Shown piece after piece: positions 15,209 through 23,667 of a DNA stretch of 38,880 bases. A program made the translations under genes and the position numbers. Below the pieces are notes generated by a model. It did no database searches and was not told the DNA's origin. It saw only the letters and a program-made list of their open reading frames with translations. Source of the stretch: an uncultured Bacteroidales bacterium (lineage in GTDB: Bacteria; Bacteroidota; Bacteroidia; Bacteroidales; Muribaculaceae). Position 1 is the stretch's first letter; each line of letters begins with the position of its first letter. The DNA lies in NCBI GenBank assembly GCA_902793405.1, contig CADBDH010000029.1, positions 1 through 38,880 on the forward strand. Reading direction: 5' to 3'.

Positions 15209-16694
15209 AAGGGATTCCTTTAAGGTAGTGGACGAGGGAGCGTGTGTGCAGCATCTTGGAGATGGCGGCTTGCTGGATTTCGAGGCAGAAGAGTAGGGAG
15301 ATGGCGATGGCGAGTACGAAGCAAATGCTCCAGATGGTGAAGGCTTTGCGCCAGTGTCCTTCGCGCAGGCGGCACAATACAAACACTGCCACCGGTACAA
15401 AGAGCGGTTGGACGGGAGTCACATAGCGTGCCACCGATCCTGCCATGACCCAAGCAATGGCGGCAAAAGACGCCGCTGCCCACCAGGGCCATGCACCCAT
15501 GCGGGAATTGCCGTCGCGTCGCCACGACATGAACAGGTAGTAGAACAGTGCTATGCCGCCCACCATATACCATCCGTAAGACAGTCTGGAGTAGACGTTG
15601 ATGAAGTTGCAGTTGTCATAGTAGGTCCAGGGGAAGGGGATGATGAACTGGACGCTCATGGTCATGGGCAGCATCAGCGCCTTGTACCAGAAGGGGCGCA
15701 GGAAGTAGAAATTGAGTATGTCGTGGTAGAACTGCTGCGATTCAGATTCAACATAGAAGCGCTGCATGTTCCATCCGCCGCCAGCAACCTCGACATGGTG
15801 GTCGAAGGAGTAGGTGGACAGCATGTTGCCCAAGAATAGCGACAACACGATGACCGCCAGGACCGATAGCGCCATGCGCCAGTCGCGCCGCCAGCGGGGC
15901 AAAGACATGATGACCACACCCAGGGCAACGAAATACAGGAAGGTCGTGCGCACAACCGCCAGCAGGATACATGCGGCTACTATCAGTACCATGTCGCGAA
16001 CGGGATGATGCCGCTCCTCGTCATGCGCGGCCATTGATGAGAATGCAAAGCCGGCCATCGAGATCGACAGGATGACGATGCCTTCCTTGATGACCATGGT
16101 GCCCATGGTGAGGAAATAGTTGAGCAGACAGGTGAGGAACATGCCCATGACGACCAGCGCCTGGGGCGATGTGCTGACGCGGTGTGACAGCAGTCGCCGT
16201 GTGGTCAAGCCCGTGAGCACGATGGCTGTGAGCGTGCACATCAGGTTCATCGCCTGGGGCCAGATGACATTCAGCCCGAATACTTTCCACAGGCCCAACA
16301 TGATCATTGGATAACCGGGATAGACCACCTTTTGCGGTCCCACTCTCCCGTCAAACTCGTGGAGGGCCCACTTGTAGTACACGCGCCCGTCGCCATGTAT
16401 GTTGGGCTCCATGAGGGAATAGCTGTCAAATCGTGTCCACCCGACAAGCCGCAGGTAATCGATGTATATCAATAGGGCCGCAACCAGCAGCAGGATGACG
16501 ATGGCTGCGGTGGATGTGCCGCGGGCACGGGTCAGGACGATGCGAGGCACCAGATAGGCAGTGAGATAGGCCACGGTGATGCGGGCTCCGTCGGCCAGGC
16601 CGAAGTGGGATGACGCTGCCACGGCAAGCAACGCCAAGGCGATAACCTCGACGAGCAATAGCAATAGTTTGGGCTTTGTCATTCCGTTTCTCAT
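15204..16694 (-). CDS. Polytopic membrane protein, GT-C glycosyltransferase-like
   Basis: A 496-residue protein with about 11-12 hydrophobic segments. The first extracytoplasmic region (SYSLMEPNIHGDGRVYYKWALHEFDG, then VVYPGYPMIMLGLWKVFGLN) has the acidic-plus-YPG-P layout of dolichyl/undecaprenyl-phosphate sugar-dependent GT-C enzymes (GT39/ArnT-like). If so, it would transfer a sugar from a lipid carrier on the outer face of the inner membrane. I could not confirm the family, so an O-antigen polymerase-like or other membrane enzyme is possible. The start may be 16694 (MRNGM) or 16682 (MTKP). A full TTTG-N20-TAATTTTG promoter is just upstream. The stop codon lies inside a heptad repeat array. 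No operon partners adjoin it. Confidence 0.75.
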   Translation of the reverse strand: MRNGMTKPKLLLLLVEVIALALLAVAASSHFGLADGARITVAYLTAYLVPRIVLTRARGTSTAAIVILLLVAALLIYIDYLRLVGWTRFDSYSLMEPNIHGDGRVYYKWALHEFDGRVGPQKVVYPGYPMIMLGLWKVFGLNVIWPQAMNLMCTLTAIVLTGLTTRRLLSHRVSTSPQALVVMGMFLTCLLNYFLTMGTMVIKEGIVILSISMAGFAFSSMAAHDEERHHPVRDMVLIVAACILLAVVRTTFLYFVALGVVIMSLPRWRRDWRMALSVLAVIVLSLFLGNMLSTYSFDHHVEVAGGGWNMQRFYVESESQQFYHDILNFYFLRPFWYKALMLPMTMSVQFIIPFPWTYYDNCNFINVYSRLSYGWYMVGGIALFYYLFMSWRRDGNSRMGAWPWWAAASFAAIAWVMAGSVARYVTPVQPLFVPVAVFVLCRLREGHWRKAFTIWSICFVLAIAISLLFCLEIQQAAISKMLHTRSLVHYLKGIPY

Positions 16695-16734
16695 GCGTGT
16701 CTGCTTTGATGCCGTAATAGGTTTGTTTATGCGA

Positions 16735-16766
16735 CAAAATTATAACTTTTTATAGTCCTGCACAAA
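16735..16766 (-). promoter_or_regulatory. Full promoter for the GT-C-like gene
   Basis: On the minus strand TTTG (16763-16766) and TAATTTTG (16735-16742) are spaced by 20 bases. The leader to the ATG at 16694 is about 37 bases. Confidence 0.8.
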
Positions 16767-16873
16767 TTTTTCGGGCTATTGCATTCGTTTTTCAGCCAAA
16801 ATCCAATGTTCTCTGCGGACTGCACTACATTGACAAGGGCCTGTAGCCGCCGTCGAAGATAGGCTACGCCTCG

Positions 16874-16931
16874 GGATAACAAAAAAAATCGGGATTATTT
16901 TTTGTTATCCGCTCGGCTTGCACTATCTTTG
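16874..16931 (+). promoter_or_regulatory. Promoter with overlapping hairpin for the glycine-lipid/Wzi operon
   Basis: TTTG (16901-16904), a 19-base spacer and TATCTTTG (16924-16931) form a full promoter. A 13-bp inverted repeat GGATAACAAAAAA (16874-16886) / TTTTTTGTTATCC (16898-16910) covers the -33 element, so it may be an operator or an upstream terminator. The leader to the ATG at 16962 is about 26 bases. Confidence 0.75.
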
Positions 16932-16961
16932 TATGTTTAAAGCGATTCTTAACCGAGTATC

Positions 16962-17795
16962 ATGAGCAGCGAAGCGATGAAAATAGATGTCGATAAGGTG
17001 CTGCGGGAGAGGCTCCCGAAGCAATATCGCTATATCCCGCGTTTTGCCGTGCGGTGGCTGGAGCGTACCATCTGCCAGGACCGCCTAAACGCCATCCTCG
17101 TCAAGATGGCGGGCAAGAACAGTGTGGATGCTGCAACCGCTGCGCTCAACGAGATGGACATTACCGTCGAGGCCACGGGACTGGACCAGTTGCCCGAGGG
17201 CCGTTTCATGTTCGTGTCCAACCACCCGCTGGGCGGTCTCGACGGCCTGGCGCTTATCTCGCTGCTGGGCAACCGCTATGACAAGAATATCAAGTTTCTG
17301 GTCAACGACCTGCTCATGGCCGTGGAGCCCCTGCGCGGCGTGTTCCTGCCGGTGAACAAGTACGGCAATCAGTCGCGTGATGCGGCCACTCAAATCGAGG
17401 AGGCCCTCAAGAGCGACGCCCAGTTCATTACCTTCCCTGCCGGCCTGTGCTCGCGCATGCAGCCCGACGGCACCATCGCCGACCTGCCGTGGCAAAAGGC
17501 TGCCGTGGCCCATGCCGTCAATTATCAGCGCGACATCGTGCCCATCTATTTTGACGCCCACAACTCGCGCTTTTTCTACCGATTTGCCAAGTGGCGCAAG
17601 AAACTGGGCATCAAGTTTAATATAGAACTCATTTTCTTGCCCAAGGAGATGATCAAACAGTGTGGAGCGACTTTACGGGTCTTCATCGGTGAGCCCATCG
17701 CATGGAATTCGCTCGATGCCCGTGCACACAAGCGTGAAGCTGCCCGCCTGCGAGAATTAGTTATCAATATGGCACCAACCCCCTCAAACCGATAA
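16962..17795 (+). CDS. glsA: Lysophospholipid-type O-acyltransferase, GlsA-like (glycine lipid synthesis)
   Basis: A 277-residue acyltransferase of the PlsC-like superfamily. The catalytic region is VSNHPLGGLDG (His88...Asp94), followed by the substrate motif ITFPAGLCSR. Paired with the GNAT-type gene 8 bases downstream, it matches the GlsA/GlsB pair that makes glycine (serinolipid-related) lipids in Bacteroides thetaiotaomicron: GlsB N-acylates glycine with a 3-hydroxy fatty acid and GlsA adds the second acyl chain to the hydroxyl. By homology it could also act on ornithine lipids (OlsA role). It acts at the inner membrane face; no transmembrane segment is evident. It is first gene of a four-gene operon with a strong promoter at 16901-16931. 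Confidence 0.8.
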   Translation: MSSEAMKIDVDKVLRERLPKQYRYIPRFAVRWLERTICQDRLNAILVKMAGKNSVDAATAALNEMDITVEATGLDQLPEGRFMFVSNHPLGGLDGLALISLLGNRYDKNIKFLVNDLLMAVEPLRGVFLPVNKYGNQSRDAATQIEEALKSDAQFITFPAGLCSRMQPDGTIADLPWQKAAVAHAVNYQRDIVPIYFDAHNSRFFYRFAKWRKKLGIKFNIELIFLPKEMIKQCGATLRVFIGEPIAWNSLDARAHKREAARLRELVINMAPTPSNR

Positions 17796-17803
17796 ATTGC
17801 CCT

Positions 17804-18742
17804 ATGGAACCGATTATTGATCCCATCCCCGTCCAACTTATCGAGCAGGAGCTCACCAGTGAGCGCCTGTTGCGACATACCAACAAGGCCGACAACGACA
17901 TCTATGTTGTCACCGCCCACAACGCGCCCAACACGATGCGCGAAATCGGGCGCCTGCGCGAGGTCACCTTCCGTACCGCTGGCGGCGGCACCGGCAAGGC
18001 CTGTGACATCGACGAGTTTGACCTGATGGACCCGCCGTGCCAGCAGCTGCTGGTATGGAACCCCGACAAGCATGAGATTATCGGGGCCTACCGCTTCATC
18101 TGCGGCTGGGACGTGAAGGTGGTGGGCAACGTGCCACGCATTGCCACGGGGCACCTGTTCAACTTCAGCGAGAGGTTCCTGAACGAGATCTTGCCCGTGA
18201 CAATCGAGTTGGGCCGTTCGTTTGTCCGTCCCGAGTACCAATCGACGCGCGAGGGCGTCAGGGCGCTGTTCGCGCTCGACAACCTGTGGGACGGCCTGGG
18301 TGCCTTGACCATCGTCTATCCGCAGGTCAAGTACATGTTCGGCAAGATGACGATGTACCCCAGCTATGTGCGCGACTGCCGCGACATGCTGCTGTGCTTC
18401 CTCAACCTCTACTTCGAGGACAAGGAGGGACTGGTGGTACCCATCGACCCGCTGCCCGACACCCGCAACGATGACCCCGAACTGATGTCCCAGTTTGTGG
18501 GCAACGACTTCCGCGAGGACTACAAGCGCCTGAACACCTTCATCCGCAATCACGGCATCAACATCCCGCCGCTGGTCAATGCCTACATGGGACTGTCGCC
18601 CAAGATGCTCCTGCTGGGCACCGCCATCAACCGCGAGTTCGGTAACGTCGAGGAGACGGGTATCCTCATCAACCTCGACGAGATAGCCGACGAGAAAAAG
18701 CGCCGTCACATCGACTCCTATCTGGCAAACATCGTCAGGTAA
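17804..18742 (+). CDS. glsB: GNAT-type N-acyltransferase, GlsB-like (glycine/ornithine lipid synthesis)
   Basis: A 312-residue protein with the acyl-ACP-dependent GNAT fold of the OlsB/GlsB/'hemolysin' family (PF13444-like). Landmarks are IGRLREVTFRTAGGGTGKACDIDEFD (about residues 46-71), LVWNPDKHEIIGAYRF (about 84-99) and TIELGRSFVRPEYQ, then a C-terminal helical region. The predicted reaction is N-acylation of glycine (or ornithine) by 3-hydroxyacyl-ACP, giving the lyso-aminolipid that GlsA completes. The tight spacing after glsA (8 bases) and before the Wzi-like gene (12 bases) supports co-transcription. The amino acid accepted cannot be read from the sequence. Confidence 0.82.
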   Translation: MEPIIDPIPVQLIEQELTSERLLRHTNKADNDIYVVTAHNAPNTMREIGRLREVTFRTAGGGTGKACDIDEFDLMDPPCQQLLVWNPDKHEIIGAYRFICGWDVKVVGNVPRIATGHLFNFSERFLNEILPVTIELGRSFVRPEYQSTREGVRALFALDNLWDGLGALTIVYPQVKYMFGKMTMYPSYVRDCRDMLLCFLNLYFEDKEGLVVPIDPLPDTRNDDPELMSQFVGNDFREDYKRLNTFIRNHGINIPPLVNAYMGLSPKMLLLGTAINREFGNVEETGILINLDEIADEKKRRHIDSYLANIVR

Positions 18743-18754
18743 TCAGAACTCATC

Positions 18755-20368
18755 ATGATGATAAAAAACGTCCTGACATCTTTTATCTTCGGTCTTACCT
18801 TGTGTTGTGCTATTGCCACATCGGCACAGGTGCCGGCAGACTCAACCCTCTTGCGTGATTTTCAGGCAGATACTACTGCTCAAGTTGTGGATTATGTCGG
18901 CCGCATTCCGGATTTAAAGTATAAGTTGGGCTTTTTGGCCAATGCCGGCAACAGCGATCTGGCGCCCTACTACATCAGTTCTAACTGCGGTGGCACCATC
19001 ACCCAGCAGTACTCGGCCCTTGTTTATGCTGCTGCCAAGCTATGGAACAGCTCCCTGCATAAGCGCTTCTCGTGGGGCGCGGGGCTTGAAGTCTGGGGTG
19101 GTTATGCGTCTAGTGCCGGCTATCAGCGCTATGAGGGCAACGGGCAGTTTGAGGTGCAAAAGCAACATCCCGCACGGGTATGGATTCAAGAAGCCTATCT
19201 GGCTGCCAATTACCGCAGCATCTTTGCCGTGGCTGGTCAGGCCCGCAAGGCTTCACCCATCGTCGATGGCTCGCTGAGCAGCGGCGACCTCGTGTGGAGC
19301 AACAATGCCCGCCCGCCAGTGGGTCTGCGTGCCGGTTTCATCGACTTCCAGAACATCCCGTTCACCAAGGGCTGGGTGCAAATCCAGGGCGAGTTCGGCT
19401 ACTTCCGCCAGCTGGACGACAAGTGGCTCGAGAACCATTACAACTACTATAACCACTTCATCAGTACGGGCACGTGGCTGCACTACAAGAGCCTGCACTT
19501 CCGCACCAATCCCAGCAAGCCCGTCGTGTTCACCATCGGTGCCCAGTCGGCCTGCCAGTTCGGCGGCACCGCCAACTACTACGAGGACGGCAAGGTAACG
19601 CGCACCGTCAAGATGGATGCCGACGCCAAGGCCTTCTTCCGCACCTTCATCGCGGGCAGCGGTGGCAACAGTGCGGGCGACTCCTTTGTCGAGGGCAATC
19701 ACTTGGGCACTTGGGACATCGCGCTGCAATATACAGTCACTCGAGGGCATACCCTTCGTGCCTACACCCAATGGCTGTGGGAAGACGGCTCGGGCATCGG
19801 CAAGATGAACGGCTTTGACGGCCTGTGGGGATTGGAATACAGCACGATATACTTTCCTGGTATCACCCATGTGGTGATTGAGTACATCGACTTCACCAAC
19901 CAGAGTGGTCCCATCCACTGGACACCCAACGACCGCGAGGGAACGCCCATCACCAGCCATTCCTCGGGTGCCGACGACTATTACAACAACTACATCTACA
20001 ACGGCTACCAGAACCGCGGCATGTCTATCGGCTCGCCCTTTGTCAAGTCGCCGCTTTACAACCAGGACGGCTACATGCGTTACCGCGACAACGTGATGCG
20101 TGGCGTCCATGTTGCTGTCAAGGGCAGGTTGAATTACTCTTGGGAGTACACGTTGAAGGGGTCCTACCGCAAGGCTTGGGGCACCCCCATCATTCCCCGC
20201 GCGGGCAGCGTCGATGACTTCTCGATGATGCTCGAACTCCGTTATCGCTTTGGGTACAATTGGCTGTTCCGCGGCCAACTTGCCATGGACCGCGGCAGTC
20301 TCTACGGCAACAACTGGGGCGGCTTGCTGGGTATCACTTATAGTGGCAACTTTAACTTCAGGAAGTGA
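18755..20368 (+). CDS. Capsule assembly Wzi family outer-membrane protein
   Basis: A 537-residue exported beta-barrel protein of the Wzi family (PF14052). A signal peptide (MMIKNVLTSFIFGLTLCCAIATSAQ) is followed by features seen in the Bacteroidetes members: LGFLANAGNSDLAPYYISSNCGGTITQQYSALVYAAA, WGAGLEVWGGYASS, WIQEAYLAANYRSIFAVAGQARKAS, SLSSGDLVWSNNARP and IPFTKGWVQIQGEFGYF. It ends LGITYSGNFNFRK. Klebsiella/E. coli Wzi is a lectin that anchors group 1 capsule; Bacteroidetes homologues are widespread and mostly untested. Its place behind glycine-lipid genes rather than in a capsule locus is notable. It ends one base into the next gene's start (TGATG). Confidence 0.85.
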   Translation: MMIKNVLTSFIFGLTLCCAIATSAQVPADSTLLRDFQADTTAQVVDYVGRIPDLKYKLGFLANAGNSDLAPYYISSNCGGTITQQYSALVYAAAKLWNSSLHKRFSWGAGLEVWGGYASSAGYQRYEGNGQFEVQKQHPARVWIQEAYLAANYRSIFAVAGQARKASPIVDGSLSSGDLVWSNNARPPVGLRAGFIDFQNIPFTKGWVQIQGEFGYFRQLDDKWLENHYNYYNHFISTGTWLHYKSLHFRTNPSKPVVFTIGAQSACQFGGTANYYEDGKVTRTVKMDADAKAFFRTFIAGSGGNSAGDSFVEGNHLGTWDIALQYTVTRGHTLRAYTQWLWEDGSGIGKMNGFDGLWGLEYSTIYFPGITHVVIEYIDFTNQSGPIHWTPNDREGTPITSHSSGADDYYNNYIYNGYQNRGMSIGSPFVKSPLYNQDGYMRYRDNVMRGVHVAVKGRLNYSWEYTLKGSYRKAWGTPIIPRAGSVDDFSMMLELRYRFGYNWLFRGQLAMDRGSLYGNNWGGLLGITYSGNFNFRK

Positions 20369-20790
20369 TGAAAAAGACACTATCATATATTATATCGCTC
20401 ATTGCAGTGCTGCTGATGGCCTCCTGCACACGCAACCACGGCGACATCGGCATCTGGTTCGGCACATGGCACGTCGAGCAGATCACCGCCGGCGGTGCGC
20501 CCGTCACTGTCGAGGGCGACTATTTCTTCCAGTTCCAGAACAAGGTCTTCAGGGTATCGCAGGTCTATGGCCATGAGCAGCTGGTCGAGAGTTTCGGCAC
20601 CTGGGAGGAACAGGACGGCGGCAAGATGACCGTCAGCTTCCCCGACCCGACGGCCTATTACATTGTCATGCCCGGCCTCGAGGCCCACAACGACTTCACT
20701 TTTACCACCGCCTCGTCACACGACGTTACCTTTACCAAGACGAACGCCGACGGCACCATCTACACCTACCGTCTAAAAAAGCAACCGTAG
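20368..20790 (+). CDS. Small lipocalin-like lipoprotein
   Basis: A 140-residue lipoprotein starting at the ATG of a TGATG overlap with the Wzi-like gene. The signal peptide MKKTLSYIISLIAVLLMASC carries lipobox LMASC. The mature domain (IWFGTWHVEQITAGGAPVTVEGDYFFQFQNKVFRV, LVESFGTWEEQDGGKMTVSF, YTYRLKKQP) has the G-x-W start and strand pattern of Bacteroidetes lipocalin-like lipoproteins. The role is unknown; coupling to the Wzi-like porin suggests an outer-membrane partner function (inference). A 30-bp perfect inverted repeat starts 2 bases after the stop and may terminate the operon. Confidence 0.82.
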   Translation: MKKTLSYIISLIAVLLMASCTRNHGDIGIWFGTWHVEQITAGGAPVTVEGDYFFQFQNKVFRVSQVYGHEQLVESFGTWEEQDGGKMTVSFPDPTAYYIVMPGLEAHNDFTFTTASSHDVTFTKTNADGTIYTYRLKKQP

Positions 20791-20791
20791 A

Positions 20792-20870
20792 AAAGGAAGA
20801 CAATAAGTACAATAAATACAATCTGTTGCAAGTCAGCATTTTGTATTTATTGTACTTATTGTCTTCCTTT
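20792..20870 (+). repeat. 30-bp perfect inverted repeat, terminator-like
   Basis: The arms 20792-20821 and 20841-20870 are exact reverse complements over 30 bases, around a 19-base loop. The left arm contains only A, C, G and a few T (AAAGGAAGACAATAAGTAC...) and the right arm ends TTGTCTTCCTTT, followed by CTTTTTAATG. The same AAGACAATAAATACAA-type word appears singly in most other long gaps. As RNA it would form a very long hairpin after the lipoprotein gene. Confidence 0.88.
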
Positions 20871-20876
20871 CTTTTT

Positions 20877-20969
20877 AATGCGAATTTCGCGAATAAAACT
20901 GATTTAGCGAATATAATAAATTAGAAAAATTCGTAAAATTCGCATTAGCCCCGCAGGGAAAAGTTGTTT
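20877..20969. repeat. 93-bp dispersed repeat, copy A
   Basis: This block is identical over 93 bases to 33696-33788, in the same orientation. It opens with AATGCGAATTT, closes toward AAATTCGCATTAGCCCCGCAGGG (an 11-bp inverted repeat within it) and ends AAAGTTGTTT. It contains no open frame. The remaining gap (20970-21042) holds GTGCGCGGAAGCC and a TTGTATTTGTTGTACTTATTG block. Confidence 0.92.
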
Positions 20970-21042
20970 GAGTTGTCTTTAATTAAATAAGTGCGCGGAA
21001 GCCTTTGTATTTGTTGTACTTATTGTCTTCCTATTATATAAT

Positions 21043-23247
21043 TTAGTTGTTTTTTGAGGTCTGGTCGAGGGACTCGCGGTACTTGTCGCGCAGGTGGCGG
21101 GAGAAGGTGAGGATGTCGTCGTCGCTGGAGCCGCAGATGACTTCCTCGGTCGAGGTAACCCATTTCTCCTGGAATTTGTCGGTGTTGGCGCGGAAATGGG
21201 CTTCGTCGAAGTCGTTGCCCGAGAATACGGCGACCGAGAGTTCGCGCAGGTAGTTCTCCCATCGTTTGGCATAATAGTCCCACATCAGGCCGTTCCAGCA
21301 GCGGCAGGCGTAGTCGTTGAGGCCGCCTCCCCAGGTGGTGATCAGCCGGCGTGCATTCATCTCGTAGTAGTCCTTGACTTGTGGCGACTTGCCCAGGTCG
21401 CGGGCTTGCTGCAGCCAGTTGTCGAGGGTGGCGTGGGGGTGATAACTGTTCAGGATATCCAGGTCGGACATGATTTCGTAGAGCACATCGCTGTGGGCGA
21501 AAAAGGTGTTCTTGTCACGTTGTTCAAATGCCTTGTCCACCTCCTGTTTCTCGGTCAGGAATAGGTCACCCAGCAGTTGGCGCCCCACCCAGATGAGGTC
21601 GATGGTCATCGCGTCGGTAGTGACCTTGTCCTGCGCCAGCAGGTGGTCCCACACGGCCAGTAGCTCTTGCGGCTTGTACTTGACGGTGCGGCTCTCCTTG
21701 CCCCACGTGGGATAGGAGCACGGCAGCGGAGCGGCGAAGTTGCCGGGCGTGATGTCGAGCACGCTGTCGTAGAGCAGCTTCCACGCCTCGCGCACGGGCT
21801 GGCTCACGGTGCCCGCATGGCGGTCGGCCAGTTCGTTGATGACCTGTTCGTCGGTTTTGGCAAAATTCCACGCTTTTTCCAGGATGTACTCATAGGGGAA
21901 CTGCTGCACGTCCAGGCCCTCGAGTGTGGAGCCGATGCCCACCAGGTTGTCGCCGCACTCGGCCAGTGCCCGCTCGATGCGCTGTCCCGCCTCCTTGACG
22001 CGGCCCTGCACGTTGGTGTTGCCGCCAAAGTTGCCCAGGTAGCACCAGATGAACGGCTGGCCGTAGAAGCCCTCATGCTCGCGCCACATCTCCTTGTACT
22101 CGCAGTAATAGTCCAGCATGGTCATCTTGCCCTGGGGCACACCCGTGAGCATGGCGCGGGTGCGCTCCTGGGTGTAGTCCTTGCGCTGGTAATAGAGGAA
22201 CCACGCCATCTGCAGCCACTCGGCCTCGGGGTCCACGGCGGTGAGGCTCTCGTAGATGTGCTTCGAGACCTTGTTCAGATACTCGGGCTCGAAGCTGGGC
22301 GGATCCACCTCGTTAAACGGGTCGATGCCGTAGATATGGTCGGTGCCGAACAGCCGCGTCTGCTCCTCGAGATACAGGCGCTGGATGCGGCTGTACAGCG
22401 GGTCCTCGCTGTTGAGGAAACAGGTGCGGTATTGCTCGTCAAAGCCTGCCCAGGTCGAGAGCGCCTGGATGTCGTCATCGGGGAACAGGTCTCGCAATGC
22501 CCCGGGCACGTGCCCCGCAAAGGCCGGCAGCACGGGACGCATGTTCAACGCGCGCTCCCGCTCCACGATGCGTTGCTGCAACGCCGTCTGGCCCTCAAGC
22601 CACTCCTTGGGCAGCGGGCCGCACCAGCCGTCGATGTTGGCCATGCGGTGCCACGGCAGGTAGGCCGGCCCGGTGAAATAGTCGCGCACCTGCTTGTCGG
22701 TCATGCCCAGCCGGGTCCACACGTTGTACCACACCGCTTCCTGCCCCGTGATGGCCAGCGGCAGGTTCACGCCGTTCAACGCCATCCAGTCGATGAAGCG
22801 TTCCCAGTCCCGCCATTGCCAAAAGGGCATCGTGTAGCCCCACGTGCAGTAGTTGAGGAAAAAGCGCTGCGGCACGCGTGCCGTCACCCGCTCGGTGGCG
22901 GGCACGTCGGGCAAGGTCTTGGGCAATTTAACGGCCACGTCGGCATACCACGACACCGTCACCTTACAGTAGCGGTTCAGGTAGCGGTTCAGTCCCACGG
23001 CCATCGAGCCTGCGTTATTGCCCCCGATGGCGACCTTGCCGCCCCGACTCTCGAGCGTGAACACGTCGCGACCCTGTTCGGCGTCGATTTGATGGAACTC
23101 CACCTTTGCCGCCAGCGCAGGCGACAAACGGCTTGCCAGGGCCATGGCTTGCCCCACGTCGTCACCCAGCTGTAAATCGGGCACACCGATGGCAGCGGCA
23201 CCCATTACCGCCACCATCATAGCCCAAAATATCAAAATCCTCTTCAT
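21043..23247 (-). CDS. Alpha-N-acetylglucosaminidase (GH89, NAGLU family)
   Basis: A glycoside hydrolase of about 734 residues that removes terminal alpha-linked GlcNAc. I start at MKRILIFWAMMVAVMGAAA (23247), a signal peptide; a longer open frame upstream runs through repeat sequence. The N-terminal domain is followed by the catalytic barrel with QRFFLNYCTWGYTMPFWQWRDWERFIDWMALNGVN. The candidate catalytic glutamates are Glu313 (GIDPFNEVDPP) and Glu443 (GIGSTLEGLDVQ), 130 residues apart, as are Glu316 and Glu446 of human NAGLU. The C-terminal helical domain (YACRCWNGLMWDYYAKRW) is present. It is probably periplasmic or surface-exposed and used on mucin O-glycans capped with alpha-GlcNAc or on heparan-type glycans. 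It is a single gene with no SusC/D partners here. Confidence 0.93.
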   Translation of the reverse strand: MKRILIFWAMMVAVMGAAAIGVPDLQLGDDVGQAMALASRLSPALAAKVEFHQIDAEQGRDVFTLESRGGKVAIGGNNAGSMAVGLNRYLNRYCKVTVSWYADVAVKLPKTLPDVPATERVTARVPQRFFLNYCTWGYTMPFWQWRDWERFIDWMALNGVNLPLAITGQEAVWYNVWTRLGMTDKQVRDYFTGPAYLPWHRMANIDGWCGPLPKEWLEGQTALQQRIVERERALNMRPVLPAFAGHVPGALRDLFPDDDIQALSTWAGFDEQYRTCFLNSEDPLYSRIQRLYLEEQTRLFGTDHIYGIDPFNEVDPPSFEPEYLNKVSKHIYESLTAVDPEAEWLQMAWFLYYQRKDYTQERTRAMLTGVPQGKMTMLDYYCEYKEMWREHEGFYGQPFIWCYLGNFGGNTNVQGRVKEAGQRIERALAECGDNLVGIGSTLEGLDVQQFPYEYILEKAWNFAKTDEQVINELADRHAGTVSQPVREAWKLLYDSVLDITPGNFAAPLPCSYPTWGKESRTVKYKPQELLAVWDHLLAQDKVTTDAMTIDLIWVGRQLLGDLFLTEKQEVDKAFEQRDKNTFFAHSDVLYEIMSDLDILNSYHPHATLDNWLQQARDLGKSPQVKDYYEMNARRLITTWGGGLNDYACRCWNGLMWDYYAKRWENYLRELSVAVFSGNDFDEAHFRANTDKFQEKWVTSTEEVICGSSDDDILTFSRHLRDKYRESLDQTSKNN

Positions 23248-23369
23248 TCTCTCCATTCTATCATTTTTTGTCTTTCTTGTCCTTCTTGTTACAATCAGCA
23301 AACCTTTAACCGTCGGCGAATTTAACGAATTTAACGAAGGCATCAGCACCCCCCCTTTTTCACAGGGTG

Positions 23370-23667
23370 CGTATGCTTGTTAGAAGACAAGAAGGACAAC
23401 AATGACAAATTATATTCTATTTTGTTGATAATCAATATTTTTTTTTGTCTTTATTGTCTTTCCTGTCTTCAATAATCCTTAGCGCCCTACCGTGGGGCAA
23501 TAAGAACGTGGAAGCCCCTCTAAACCCTAAGCTCTAAGCTCTAAACTGCGAGCGCAGCTCGCATAATCGCGGATGCCATTAGTTTAATTAGCGAAATTAG
23601 CATTAGCGCCGCAGGCCTTAGCTCTAAACCCTAAACTCTAAACTTTAAACTGCGAGCAACGCGAGCA
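23370..23667. repeat. Intergenic repeat mosaic 3
   Basis: No gene is seen. An AAGACAAGAAGGACAACAATG block (23383-23403) faces TTGTCTTTATTGTCTTTCC (about 23445-23463). Heptad runs are TAAACCC-TAAGCTC-TAAGCTC-TAAACTG (23521-23548) and TAAACCC-TAAACTC-TAAACTT-TAAACTG (23625-23652). The first is followed by the hairpin TGCGAGCGCAGCTCGCA (23547-23563), the second by TGCGAGCAACGCGAGCA, which ends at the dockerin gene's stop codon. Between them are GCGGATGCCATTAG and GCATTAGCGCCGCAGG. Confidence 0.85.

Noticed and set aside
19253-20386. 377-codon minus-strand open frame opposite the Wzi-like gene
   Set aside because: It is a shadow of a signal-peptide-bearing Wzi family protein in a tight operon.
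21667-23175. 502-codon plus-strand open frame opposite the GH89 gene
   Set aside because: GH89 motifs and both catalytic glutamates are intact on the minus strand; the antisense product has no domain or signal features.
23248-23349. N-terminal extension of the GH89 protein
   Set aside because: The added residues are basic and low-complexity, and come from repeat-like intergenic sequence; the signal peptide begins at the internal Met at 23247.
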